This document shows positions 11,217 to 21,615 of a stretch of 42,207 nucleotides of DNA, piece by piece. How positions within the stretch are numbered: position 1 is the first letter of the stretch; each line of letters starts with the position of its first letter. The DNA is from Zygnema cylindricum (taxonomy: Eukaryota > Streptophyta > Zygnematophyceae > Zygnematales > Zygnemataceae), in the NCBI GenBank assembly GCA_037447655.1, contig JBBHKE010002306.1:163019-205225 (forward strand), given 5' to 3'. The position numbers and the translations under genes are program-made. The notes beneath the pieces are model-generated. The model ran no database searches, had not been told where the DNA came from, and saw only the letters and a list, made by a program, of their open reading frames with translations.

Positions 11217-12536
11217 ATGGCAAATTCTGCATAGAAACGTGAAATGGAGAATGCTTTGAATGTGTTGAAGAAGCGAACTGTGAAATTGGTCAAAAGATTT
11301 AATAATCATGCTACCGCTGTGGATGAAACCATTTCCGAATTGAAAAGTGAATTAAAAGTTGTCAAAGAAAATGGAAATGTTTCAAATGAGAAATTAGATG
11401 AACTTATTAACTTAATTCAGACCAAGAATGATATGAATGACCAAAAGGGTGAGAGTAGTAAAAGGAATGCCAGTTTTAGGGAGGATGATCATGATAGACC
11501 TAAGAAGATAAGGGATTTGAAATTGTCTATTAGTGAGGCACCATCGTTTGATGGTAAGAGGATTGATGAGTTGGATGCTTGGATTTTTCATATGGAATAT
11601 TATTTGGAGTCTAGAAATTGCGATCGTGATGATTACACTTCTTTTGCTGTTAACTGTTTGAAAGGCGATGCTCAGATTTGGTATTATACTCAGAGAAGGT
11701 CTAAATTGATTCCTGATAATGCTGATTGGGAAACTTTTAAAACCGCGATCAAATCGCGTTTCTTGTCTGTCACTTTTAAATCCAGAATGGAAGAAAAGTG
11801 GCTAAATTGTAAGCAGACTGGATCTGTGAAGGATTATATTATGGAATTTGACTCATCTAGTATTCATGTCATAGGTTTGACTGATGAAATGGCTAAATTG
11901 CATTTCTTGAACTATTTGAATCCTATACTGAAATCAGAACTAAAACATCAAAAAATTAATAATTTGAAGGAATTACAAGATAAGTCATTGGAATTAGAGG
12001 ATCAGTTGGGGTATAATCGGGAAACTCGATCACTCAAGGGTAATTTAAATGAAGTATCACAGTGGGATGAGGAGGAATTTGTTGAAGAGGGTTTGAATGC
12101 TGGTCTGGTAAATAGGCAAAATATCTTCAGGGGAAATCAAAGGGGTGGACATAGTGTTAATGCAGGAAATAAATTTAACAATAGAGGGGGGTACATTAAA
12201 AGTCCTAAACCGAACATTAATGCTTAGAAGCCTAACCTTACCATCCCCACATGCACTATTTGTCAGAAAAGGGGTCATAGAGCATTTGAGTGTGCACAAT
12301 TGAAAAAAATTAACTGTTATAACTGTGGAGAGGAGGGACATTTTAGTAGAGAGTGCACAAAACCCAAAAAGAAAGTCACTTGTTTCAAATGTGGAGGTCC
12401 AGATCATTACGCTAAGGACTGTACAGATTAAGGTTCTCTCAAAACAGTCGATGTAAATGAAGGTCTCCAAGAGGATATTGCATTATATCTAGCTGAGCAG
12501 GAAGCCCGAAGGTGGGAAACGGAAAGGACTAACTGA
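11217..12536 (+). pseudogene. gag: Gag polyprotein with three in-frame stops
   Basis: In one frame from ATG 11217 to TGA 12534-12536 lie a coiled-coil-like N-terminus, a retrotransposon Gag core (about 11550-12010, motif ...KGDAQIWYY...) and three CCHC zinc knuckles at about 12255-12428 (CTICQKRGHRAFEC, CYNCGEEGHFSREC, CFKCGGPDHYAKDC) that bind the genomic RNA. The frame is broken by TAG 11232-11234, TAG 12225-12227 and TAA 12429-12431. The longest intact piece is 11244-12227 (327 codons, from the second ATG) and lacks the knuckles. All three stops are UAR codons. Full expression would need readthrough. More simply, the copy is defective and uses Gag in trans. Confidence 0.88.
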
Positions 12537-13317
12537 AAGTCCTCAGTTTAGTCAACCGGATCCAGAAGTTAAAGAGTTAACTTTGGAGGGCAAATTAATG
12601 AATGGAAAAGTTAGGATAGCTAAATTTATTATGATTCTCACTACACTGCATAGTTTAAAGAATCCTTCTGATGAAATTCTCAACAACAGACCTATGTTAG
12701 GACAGTTAAGTAATGATGACACCAGACACAGTTTGATTAGATTCGAGTCATTAGTGGAAGGAAAACCGTTGAAAGTAATGGTTGATTCACGTGCCACACA
12801 TAATTTTATTTCCCATAAGTTTGTAGAGGAAAATAAAATTCCTACTGTCATAAGGGAAAAGCCTTTACATGTTCAAGTGTTAAATGGTAATAAGTCCACA
12901 TTAGACTTACAAACTGACACGATAGAAGTTGATATCCAAGGTCATAAAATGAAAGTTGTGTGTGAAATAATGAATTTGGGAAGTGAAGAACTAATTCTAG
13001 GAAAGCCTTGGTTAACAGAACATAATCCTCAAATTAATTGGGAAATTAACACCTTAAAAGTGAAGTCTGAAAACGGTTGGAAGGTTTTGCAAGCATTATC
13101 TCCTAAGAAATTGCATAGGAATCATATAAATAACATAACCAGATTGGGAGTAGAAGGTTTGATATCTGCTAAACAATTTAAAAAACACTTAAAAGATAAA
13201 ACGAATCATGCTTTCTTGTTATTAGTAACTGAGGCAGTTACTGATGAAGGGGGGGAGAAAACACTAACATTGATGTCATCCCTAAATCTGACACCACTAA
13301 AACTTTCGAAAAACTAA
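12493..13317 (+). pseudogene. Retropepsin-like aspartic protease, frame-shifted and with altered active site
   Basis: Frame +1 relative to gag is open from 12493 to 13317 and overlaps the gag end by 44 bases. It holds the retropepsin fold: strand leading into VDSRATHNFIS at about 12781-12813 and the second motif ELILGKPWL near 12990. The catalytic triplet of the family is D-T/S-G. Here the glycine is replaced by arginine (codon CGT), which should block activity. Coding resemblance ends near a run of seven G at about 13251-13257, after which similarity continues in the original gag/RT frame. So this module sits between two compensating frame changes. Confidence 0.85.
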
Positions 13318-16232
13318 AATCTGATTTTGTAACTGACATTAATACATCTGATGTTGTTGTTAAGGATTTGATTTTTTAATTTCAAGATGTTTTCCCAAGT
13401 GATTTACCCTCGGGAAGGCCACCTTCCCGAGATGTAGAACATGTTATTAACCTTGAACGTGGATGTAATCCTCTTGTCACAGGAATTTATAAACACAGTT
13501 TCTTTGAGCAAGAGGAGTTAAAGAAACAGGTCAAAGAACTCCTAGAGAAAGGACATATTCAACCCAGCAAATCACCGTACGGAGCACCAGTTCTTTTCGT
13601 CAAAAAGAAGGACGGAACGTTGAGAATGTGTGTCGATTATCGTAGTCTGAACAAGATTACGGTGAAAGATAAGTATCCGTTACCTTTAATTTCTGTTTTG
13701 ATAGATCGTTTAAAAGGTGCTAAAGTATTTTCGTTGATTGACCTGCGTAGTGGCTTTAATCAGGTGCCAATTAGAATTGAGGATGTTGATAAAACTGCTT
13801 TCAGGACTAGGGTGGGTCATTTTGAATGGATAGTGATGCCATTCGGCTTAACGAATGCTCCGCCTACATACCAAAGATTAATGAACCAAACTTTTTCGGA
13901 TTACATAGATGAGTTTGTTCAGGTGTTTATTGATGATATTCTAATTTACAGTGAATCTAGAGAACAACATGTAATTCATTTAAGAAAAGTGTTAGAAAGG
14001 TTAAAAGAAAGAAAATTATACGGAAAATTGTCAAAATCTAGCTTTCTGAAAAGTGAACAATTATTTTTGGGACATATAGTTAGTGGCGAAGGTGTTAAAA
14101 CAGATCCATCCAAAATCACAGCAATCCAAAATTGGAAGCAACGTACTAATGTCACGGAAGTTAGATCATTTTTGGGATTGGCCACTTACTACAGGAAATT
14201 TATAAAGAACTTCAGTATGATTGCCGCACCTTTGACGGATTTACTTCGGGAAAATGAGACGTTTGTGTGGGGAGCTGATCAAGAGAGAGCATTCAAGGAA
14301 CTAAAAGGGAAGTTGACCTCTGCCCCTACACTGGTGTATCCTGACCCTGCTGGAGAATTTGAAGTTCTGATCACTACAGATGCTTCTGACAAAGGTCTAG
14401 GTGCAGTCATAAGTCAAAAAGTCGGCAAACACTTTCATCCTATTGCTTTTGAGTCCAGAAAATTCAATGATGCTGAAAAGAACTATACAGCACAGGAAAA
14501 AGAATTACTTGCGATTGTACATTCATTGGTGAAATGGCGATGTTATTTGCATAATAAAGAATTTACAGTTCACTGTGATAATAAAGCACTTTCTTATTTA
14601 CAGAGATTAAGTGATGCACAGATTATGACTGGCAGACAGGTTAGGTGGATGCAAAAATTAGCATATTTCAAATTTAATGTCAAACATATTCTTGGGAAGA
14701 CAAATGTAGTTGCAGATCCTTTAAGTAGATGTTTTGAAATAAGTGTTATGGTTCAGGATGAATTGTTTTTAGATATAGTTAGATATGGTTATGATAAAGA
14801 TCCTTATTTTGTTGTGATTTGCAAGAATATTTTGGGAGGGAATTCTGACCCACTGAATGAGAGGCATGTCAAAAACTTTAGAATAGAAGATGGTTTACTG
14901 TATTTGCGAACAGGGGATAGGTTATGCATTCCTGAAATGGGAGACTTGAGAAAACAACTTTTACATGAAGCCCATGAGCATTTAGGACATCTTGGTCGAG
15001 ATAAAACTCTTAGTCGGCTGCAGAGTAGATTGTTTTGGCCATGGATGGCAAAGGAGGTGTCGAAACACGTGGAAAGTTGTGTCCCTTGCCAACAGAGTAA
15101 ACCTAGTAACCAGAAACCTAAAGGTCTCTTAAAACCTTTAGATATTCCCGAAAGACCATGGGAATCTGTCAGTATGGATTTTATTGTCAGGTTACCAGCT
15201 ACATCTAGAAGAAATGACAGTATCATGGTCGTAGTCGATAGGTTCAGTAAAATGGCAATCTTTATCCCTTGCAAAACTACTCATTCAGTAGTAGATATTG
15301 CAAAGTTATATTTTGACAACGTGGTCAGACATCATGGAGTTCCCCTGTCTATAGTCAGTGATAGGGATTCTAAATTTACATCTGCATTTTGGAAAGAATT
15401 GCAGCAAAATTTAGGCACTGAATTGAAAATGAGTACCGCTTATCATCCTCAGACAGATGGACAGACAGAAAGGATGAACCGTACACTAGAGGAAATGCTT
15501 AGGACTGTTTGCAGTGGAGTTCAGAACACATGGGAATCTAAACTGCCATTAATGGAATTTGCATAAAATTCATGTAAACATGCTAGTACGGGATTCTCAC
15601 CATTTGAAGTTGCATACGGATACCAACCTAGAGAAGCATTAGACTTAATAACAGGGGTCACTCAAGAGAATAGAGGTTCAGGAACAGAGTTTTGGGAATA
15701 CATTCAAACAGTTTGGAAAACTGTCCGGGATGCATTAGTGGAGGCACAAAGGAGGCAAGAATTAAATGCTAACCGCAAACGGGGTGATTGGGTGTTACGC
15801 ACAGGCGACAAGGTTTGGCTTTCTACAACTCATTACAGGTGCAAGATCGAGGGACAATCGGATCCTATGGGAAAATTTGCTCCTAAGTACATTAGACCAT
15901 TTAGTGTAACCGAGATGATATCGTCAGTTGCTGCCAAATTGGACTTGCCGCCTTCAACAAAGATTCATCCAGTGATACACATCAGCCAATTGAAACCAGT
16001 AAATCTTCGCCCAACTGAAGGAGAATTGGAATTGGATCCCTCAATAATTATAGAACCTGAAGTTCACAGATGGGTAATAGATTGGGTTGGTCAACGGTTG
16101 AAGGTCGGTGATACTATATTCTGGCAAGTGCATTATCTAGGAAGGCCTGAGGATGAGTTGGCTTTAGAGGATAAAAATTCTGAGTTTTTATAGAGGTACT
16201 GGAGGGATAATAATATAGAAGTCCCGTCTTGA
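13258..16232 (+). pseudogene. pol: Pol: reverse transcriptase, RNase H, integrase and chromodomain-like tail
   Basis: One frame (same as gag) runs to TGA 16230-16232, broken by TAA 13377-13379, TAA 15564-15566 and TAG 16191-16193. The intact middle (13380-15563, 728 codons) contains RT ([13 protein letters not shown]; catalytic FIDD near 13930), RNase H ([12 protein letters not shown], ...AQEKELLA..., CDNKAL), and integrase with an HHCC finger (HEAHEHLGH...CVPCQ, about 14967-15095) and DDE core ([21 protein letters not shown]). The TAA at 15564 falls where relatives have an aromatic residue in the integrase core. After it follow the STGFSPFEV segment, a GPY/F-like module (IRPFSV) and IHPVIHISQLKP. 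The tail has chromodomain-like spacing (WVIDW...FWQVHYLGRPEDE), which in chromoviruses guides insertion to chromatin (inference). Confidence 0.92.
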
Positions 16233-16267
16233 TAATTAAAGGTGTTTTATATGAGGTCAGTTAAAAA

Positions 16268-16281
16268 TAAAGAGGGGATGA
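16268..16281 (+). promoter_or_regulatory. Polypurine tract
   Basis: The purine-rich stretch AATAAAGAGGGGATGA directly precedes the 3' LTR and primes plus-strand DNA synthesis in LTR elements. Its position and composition fit. The exact primer ends cannot be read from sequence. Confidence 0.8.
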
Positions 16282-17248
16282 TGTAACAGTAATAGCGGAT
16301 CGAACTTGTTTATAAATGGGTATTTAGGTGTTGTAATTATAGAGTACTAAAATTGGTAGACGTCCGCGAAAGAATCACGCTATTTGGAGTTATATTTTAA
16401 AAGTTATAGCGATGGGTGTATTTAGGTGACAGCGTGGGGTCTAAATAACAAGTGGGTATCATTGAAACGGGTTAAGGGTCAAATTAGTACCGAAATTACG
16501 CGCGTACGTTTCATAAAGTTCTAATGAAACGTTTAGTATGCACGGTGCTTCGTTTCGTACAAATTTTAGTACGAAACGTCACTTTCACTTAAGGGAATTT
16601 CGTAGGAAGTTTCGCGTGCGAAATTTGTTACGCACGCTCGTGCGAAGTCGCGTTTCGTTTGGCGCGCAATTTTGCACGTAAATGTTACGTAGTGAAACGT
16701 AACGTTTGATTGGTTAGTAAAGCGCTAAGTAGTTAGTAAGAGATTTCGCACGTTTTTGCATTGGTCAGTCTGAGTCTTTGCTGATCAATGATTGGCCCAG
16801 GTAAAAGCCTGTTAAAACGGAGCGTAGACTCTGGCCTGGCGAGTCCAGGGCGATGATGGATAAATAGTGAAGTGTAAGAGGAGAGTAGACATCTTTTCCT
16901 TGGGAGAAGTTTGTGGAAATTCCAGCTGATCTTGGTCCTGAGCGATTAATACCAAATTGGAGAAAAGGCATTTTTGCATTGAAATCTCTTACTAACTAAA
17001 TAGTGTTTTAGTAGTTAAGAGATAGAATTATTAAGAGTGGAGAGTAGAGGAAACACTTTAAATTGAAGGGTTGAGCCACGAGGGCAAGAGACCAAGCTAA
17101 TGTTATGTGGACAAAAGCTTCTTCTAATTTAAAGTTATCCTTATGTGAGTGTTTTCCAATGTGGATGTGTATTTTCCAATGTGTGGAATGTGTGGTTGGA
17201 ATTGTTTGTAGTAATGGGATTTTCTGAGAGGTAGGAGATCCTGTTACA
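16282..17248 (+). repeat. 3' LTR
   Basis: 967 bp, colinear with the 5' LTR. The four differences seen are in GTTATAATT/GTTGTAATT, TATGGACGG/TATGCACGG, GGCCAGTCC/GGCGAGTCC and GTGTTAGAG/GTGTAAGAG. It carries the same internal inverted-repeat block. Followed by the TAATT duplication. Confidence 0.95.
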
Positions 17249-17277
17249 TAATTCCTCTTATTTTGACTATTTTCAAA

Positions 17278-17508
17278 TAGAGTACACCGCGAATCGTTGT
17301 TAGCATATTGAACGCTAATTCGGTTCCCCCAAATTTTTGACAAATTCTCAAATAGAATTATCCATACTATTTTAAATTTAAAGTAATCTCAAATTAGAGT
17401 AAATGATTTATTTGAAAAATTTTAAATTCCCAATTAGCGTTAATAACGCTAATTTTTTTTATTTGCTTTTTAATCTTTGACGCTAATACCGATTCTTGGT
17501 GTAGTGTA
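17278..17508. mobile_element. TA-flanked MITE, family M1
   Basis: TA at 17278-17279 and 17507-17508 flank about 25-bp imperfect TIRs (GAGTACACCGCGAATCG... and ...CGATTCTTGGTGTAGTG). The left half holds the family block CCCCCAAATTTTTGAC. No coding capacity. TA duplication suggests a Tc1/mariner-derived element. Confidence 0.6.
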
Positions 17509-17824
17509 CGAAATTTGTCAGTCCGAACTAAAGCTGCTCATTATTTCATACTGACGTACATAATAAGTGTTATATACAGGCGTTGACATACTTGAAATTG
17601 AGTACGTCGCCACTGAAAAGCGCACTGAGATTTGATTCCCAACATAACGGCGAGTGATAATCGCTTGAACCTATTTTCACACGTTCTAACGTCGAATATG
17701 TGAACACATGCTATAGAGGCTATAATATGGGAATGTGTATTTAAACTATTGTAAGGTGTTCAGTGCATAAATTAGCATTAATCTTGTTTGCGTTAGGCCC
17801 TTTAGTTCAAAATAGAGTTGCAAA

Positions 17825-18035
17825 CACTACACCGTGAATCGTTATTAGCCTTATGTACGCTATATCGGCACCCCAAAATTTTGACATTGATACCTTAAAT
17901 GTAATAAATTACACTATTTAAGGACGTGGACCATAATATGCCACGTCTCCTGGCACTAAACTAGAATGAATGACGCTAATTTTTTCTTTACAGCAATAAT
18001 TTCTATACGATAATAACGATTCAAGGTGTAGTTAT
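17825..18035. mobile_element. MITE, family M1
   Basis: It starts CACTACACCGTGAATCG and ends AACGATTCAAGGTGTAG. The internal block CACCCCAAAATTTTGAC is shared with the copies at 9332, 17280 and 18896. The middle part (GCCACGTCTCCT) also resembles the MITE at 337-505, hinting that the two groups are related. Ends are degenerate and the TA duplication is not clear. Confidence 0.5.
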
Positions 18036-18355
18036 ATCTTTACACTAATTATTTATCAACTCTATCAGCGATCACGGTGTAGCGACGAAGGGAGGTTGTC
18101 GCTAAATATGTTAAGTGACGTCGAAATGTGTTTTGTTTCGTTTTCAACTTTTGATTATTCTATTTTTTCTTTTAATAAAAAGTCAAAGTCGGTCAACGCA
18201 TTTCATATACTTTTATATTTTGTTCCGTGCGCATTTTCATTTTTTTTTGGGCGTTTCATGCGTGCGTTTTATGCGCATGAGACATCGATGCTATACGTTG
18301 ATCGCCATTCAACCGTTGGTGGAGATTACCATTCTACACATCCGGATGCAGCCAG

Positions 18356-18894
18356 TACACCGCGCATCGTTATTAGTGTCAAAGTTTAAATAGTGTAGAA
18401 GTAAATATACCGTCATTGACGCTAATTAAGATTTTTTTTTTTTTTTAAAAGGTGTATTCTAATTTCGGCGTTTATGCTAATTTGGGAACAGCAAAAATGG
18501 AATATTCGTTGTATGATTATATACATTAATATATGTATCAATACAAAATATTAAAAATCGTACGCCGTCGTGAAATTTAAATATTCGTACATGTAAGACT
18601 AATTTACGTGTCAGAACAATCCCGTTTTTTTAGCGCACGATCCTATGCGTGCGCGTCTGATTTAACTCATTTTTGTAAAATTTTCACTTGAAAAGGTACA
18701 TTTGTGTACGGTCTGACATCAACCGTACATCACACTATTTAGATATTATTGTAATTCGTCCTTTACGCTATTTTGTACGGTACCTTCATTAACGTCAAGG
18801 AAAAATTAAAATCATGTATCCTATTTGAGGAAAAAAATCAAAATTTTAAGAACCCAAATTAGTGTCGTTGACACTAATAACGATGCGCGGTGTA
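18356..18894. mobile_element. MITE with perfect 27-bp terminal inverted repeats
   Basis: 18356-18382 (beginning TACACCGCGCATCG) and 18868-18894 are exact reverse complements, 27 bases. The 539-bp element has no significant frame. Its right end abuts another M1 left end head to head: CGCGGTGTA-GAG-TACACCGCG at 18886-18906. Confidence 0.65.
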
Positions 18895-18895
18895 G

Positions 18896-18990
18896 AGTAC
18901 ACCGCGAATTGTAATTAGAGTTATGAACTATAAGTCGGTCGCCCTAAATTTCGACTATATCACGTTAAATAGAGTACATATGTTTGATGC
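18896..18990 (+). repeat. Left half of an M1 MITE
   Basis: GAGTACACCGCGAATTG then GTCGCCCTAAATTTCGAC, the M1 left-end order. No matching right terminus was found nearby, so it is truncated or diverged. Confidence 0.4.
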
Positions 18991-20688
18991 TATTTAAAGT
19001 ACGGTTTAATTAACATTAGTAATTTTTATATAGGTTCGTTTCAAATAGTGTGGAGTACGGACGATGTCTGACCGTGCAAAATTGTACGTTATTAACTAAA
19101 ATAGTACTTTATTTACTAAAAAAGTACAAAAAGCGATTTAATACATGCCATTATCATGTAACTGCGTTTTCACAAACCGCGTAGTGCAAACGTCATAATG
19201 ATGTGAAATTGTACGTTTTGTCACATTCTGTACGTCTACCTAATTTATAGTAAAGATATTCATCGTGGATATTTATTACAGAAAGAAACCTAAATTAGGG
19301 TGCGTCTCCATGTGCCAAAGTAAAGGTTTATTTTCTGTCGTTTTCATGTAAAACTTGGAGCCGTACCGCGTAAGTTTCGGCTGTACAAAAAAATAGAAAA
19401 AAGGAGAAGTACATTTTGCGTCATAATCGAATTTAGAATGTTCCACATGTTGTCGTCTTGTGTTCTTCGAGCCACGGCCACGCCAAAAAACGTCATCTTC
19501 AAACTTTTCTTTAGAAAACAGGGACGATGTGTTTTAAAACAAAGTATTTTTGAAAAAAAAAATGGAACACGGATTAGCACGTGTAAAAAAAATTACAAAA
19601 ATTTCAAATAAATTCAATCGACGGCGAAAGGTACACTATTCGTTATATTTTGTCCGTTTGCGTTCAGGTATGACGAGGCAAAGTACACAATTCGTTAAGT
19701 TTTGTCCGTTTGCGGGTACGGATTTTATTTCGCCAGGGGTCATAAGATTCCGATTCCATTTCACGTCGAGCCGAGAAGCGAAAGGCAAAATGCATCTTCT
19801 TCAACCGTGAAACGGCACAGGCTGTCATTTTTTTACTCTAGATATTTCTATACTCTAATTGCTATTCGCTGCGTACCGTTCATGTACCTTAAACGAACAA
19901 AAACTAAAATCCATAGACACACGCTTCAGTACGGACAGGATTTAGAGTAGTAAGGCCGGCCCAAGATTACAGTGTGCTTAGCGAACGACTTAAATCCTAG
20001 TCATACAGAGAAATCTGTACGGCGTCATAGGAATCCACGTGTCGACTTCTGAATGATTCAAACTTTTTTTGTGTTAGTATTAAGCATGGTCGAGGATTTT
20101 TTCATTTGTTTCTTTTTTTAGTAACTTTATTATGAAGCCATTTTAAAACGTTTTGACTCTTTAGCACTTGACAATATATTTATTGGGGTTTATGTTTTTT
20201 ATATTTTCCTGGTATTTTAAGGTTTTAACTTTTAAGGTAGGGTTTTTTTTTTGTTTATAGTTTTTTTTTTGTTTATAGTTTTTTTTTTAACTTTTTTTTT
20301 CGTAATCAATCATATAGGGGCCGAATCAATCTGCCCTAAAATTTGATTTCGTCAAAGCCTTGCAACTGTTGACTTTTGAAAGTTGCCGACTGTTGAAAAT
20401 AGACGGAAATGAATACCGGCTATTTTTTGGCCGTTTTACGGCATGTTTTTGCAAATTATTAATTGTATTATTCCTTAGCTGGATTGGTGTGCGGCTGTGC
20501 GCAGTTGTTCTCATAATGTACTTTAAACCATAAACAACAAAGAATCCCGGCCTTGTCGGCGTTCCGAGTAGGTGTTCTGTACCTTCCGGTACGGAAGATC
20601 TATGTGAAAATGAGTTTACGGACTTTGACGAAAAGATGCGTTGCACTTCGAAGTACTTTCTGTGCGGTAAATTGAACAGAAATTTAAC
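18991..20688. other. Intergenic DNA, no gene seen
   Basis: No credible coding region. There is a T-rich tract near 20240-20300 with TTTTGTTTATAGTTTT repeated twice. GTGCGTCTCCATGTG near 19300 resembles GCGTGTCCCCATGTA near 22776, possibly termini of a further repeat family, but I cannot define the ends. Confidence 0.4.
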
Positions 20689-20764
20689 GGAAATGTACGG
20701 AAATGTACGGAAATGTACGAACTTTTGCGGAAATGTGCGGAATTTACTGAAAATGTACGGACTT
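20689..20764 (+). repeat. 10-bp minisatellite, GGAAATGTAC
   Basis: Three perfect consecutive units at 20689-20718, followed by diverged units (GGAAATGTGC, GAAAATGTAC). Non-coding. Confidence 0.6.
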
Positions 20765-20957
20765 TTACGAGAGAGACGTTTCAGTGTTGCACCATTTGCG
20801 CCATAGATGTCCTATTCGTATGGATTTGGACTTTTTTACAAAAACTATGTAGTATTCGTTTGATTCGTAGCTTTCTTAAATTTCGTACGTCTCACACTGT
20901 AAGAAAAATTGTACGAAAAAAAGTTGCTTCATATGCGCGCCCGTATTTTTTGTGTCT

Positions 20958-21330
20958 TCAGAAGGAAGCCGCTGTTGGAGACGCCGTAGATTTCGCCGCT
21001 CGTCGCTTGTTTGTTGCACTATTCAGTTTTGCATTTTCGCTTCATTTGCGCACGCGTATTTTTATCTGAGCGGCGAGCAGCGGAATTTATGGCGTCTCGA
21101 ATGCTATTTTTATCTGAGCGGCGAGCAGCGGAATTTATGGCGTCTCGAATGCTATTTTTATCTGAGCGGCGAGCCGCGAAATTTATGACATCTCCAACGG
21201 CGACTTCCTTGAGCCGTTTTGCGTCATTTGCGCGCGCGTATTTTCATCTGTCCTCCACTCCGTCCTTAGAAGGAAGCCGCCGTTGGAGACGCTGTAAATT
21301 CCAGCGCTCGCCGCTAGTGCGTTGCACTTT
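20958..21330. repeat. Complex repeat: three 48-bp tandem units flanked by inverted blocks
   Basis: Units start at 21058, 21106 and 21154, each ATTTTTATCTGAGCGGCGAG... and 48 bp, so any frame repeats as 16 residues. A block AGAAGGAAGCCGC...TTGGAGACGC occurs at about 20960 and 21270, and its inverted form lies in the third unit (ATCTCCAACGGCGACTTCCTT, about 21190-21211). The arrangement is partly palindromic. The long open frames over it reflect the 48-bp period and are not taken as genes. Confidence 0.65.
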
Positions 21331-21615
21331 TCAGTTTTTTAGGGTATTGAATATTGAAAAAAAATGAAATTTGAAAGTCTAAAAAAAGTACGAATTTTAC
21401 CTACGAATTTTAAAAGTTTGAAATTATTTTATGCGCACTCTGCGTAGTATTCATTAGTTTACTCCGTGCGTTTTATGCGCATAGGACATCTATGATTTGC
21501 GCGCGGTAAGTTTGAATTCTGTACGATCGTACGGATTTTTTTTTACATGTACAGAATTGTATGGATACAAAATCACTGACGATTTTAACTATTTTTTCAA
21601 ATCGTTCAATGCGTT

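Larger units (their letters stand above)
9465..17253 (+). mobile_element. Complete Ty3/gypsy LTR retrotransposon with TAATT target duplication
   Basis: Two 967-bp LTRs (9470-10436, 16282-17248) start TGTAACAG and end CTGTTACA and flank an internal region of 5845 bp. The target duplication TAATT is seen at 9465-9469 and 17249-17253. Order: PBS, leader, gag with zinc knuckles, protease, reverse transcriptase, RNase H, integrase, chromodomain-like tail, PPT. RT before integrase is the Ty3/gypsy (Metaviridae) order. The LTRs differ at four substitutions and no indels by direct comparison, so insertion was recent. The coding part is nevertheless defective (see gag and pol), so this copy is probably non-autonomous. 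Insertion is in repeat-rich intergenic DNA, in the same orientation as the host gene downstream. Confidence 0.95.

Noticed and set aside
11217-16232. Genome-wide UAR = Gln genetic code
   Set aside because: The 2294-nt host exon uses about 25 CAR codons and no UAR, and at least one retroelement stop sits where Gln is not expected. Kept only as a low-probability finding.
21011-21367. 118-codon plus-strand frame with 16-residue repeats
   Set aside because: Created by the 48-bp tandem array; the same region is open in two frames.
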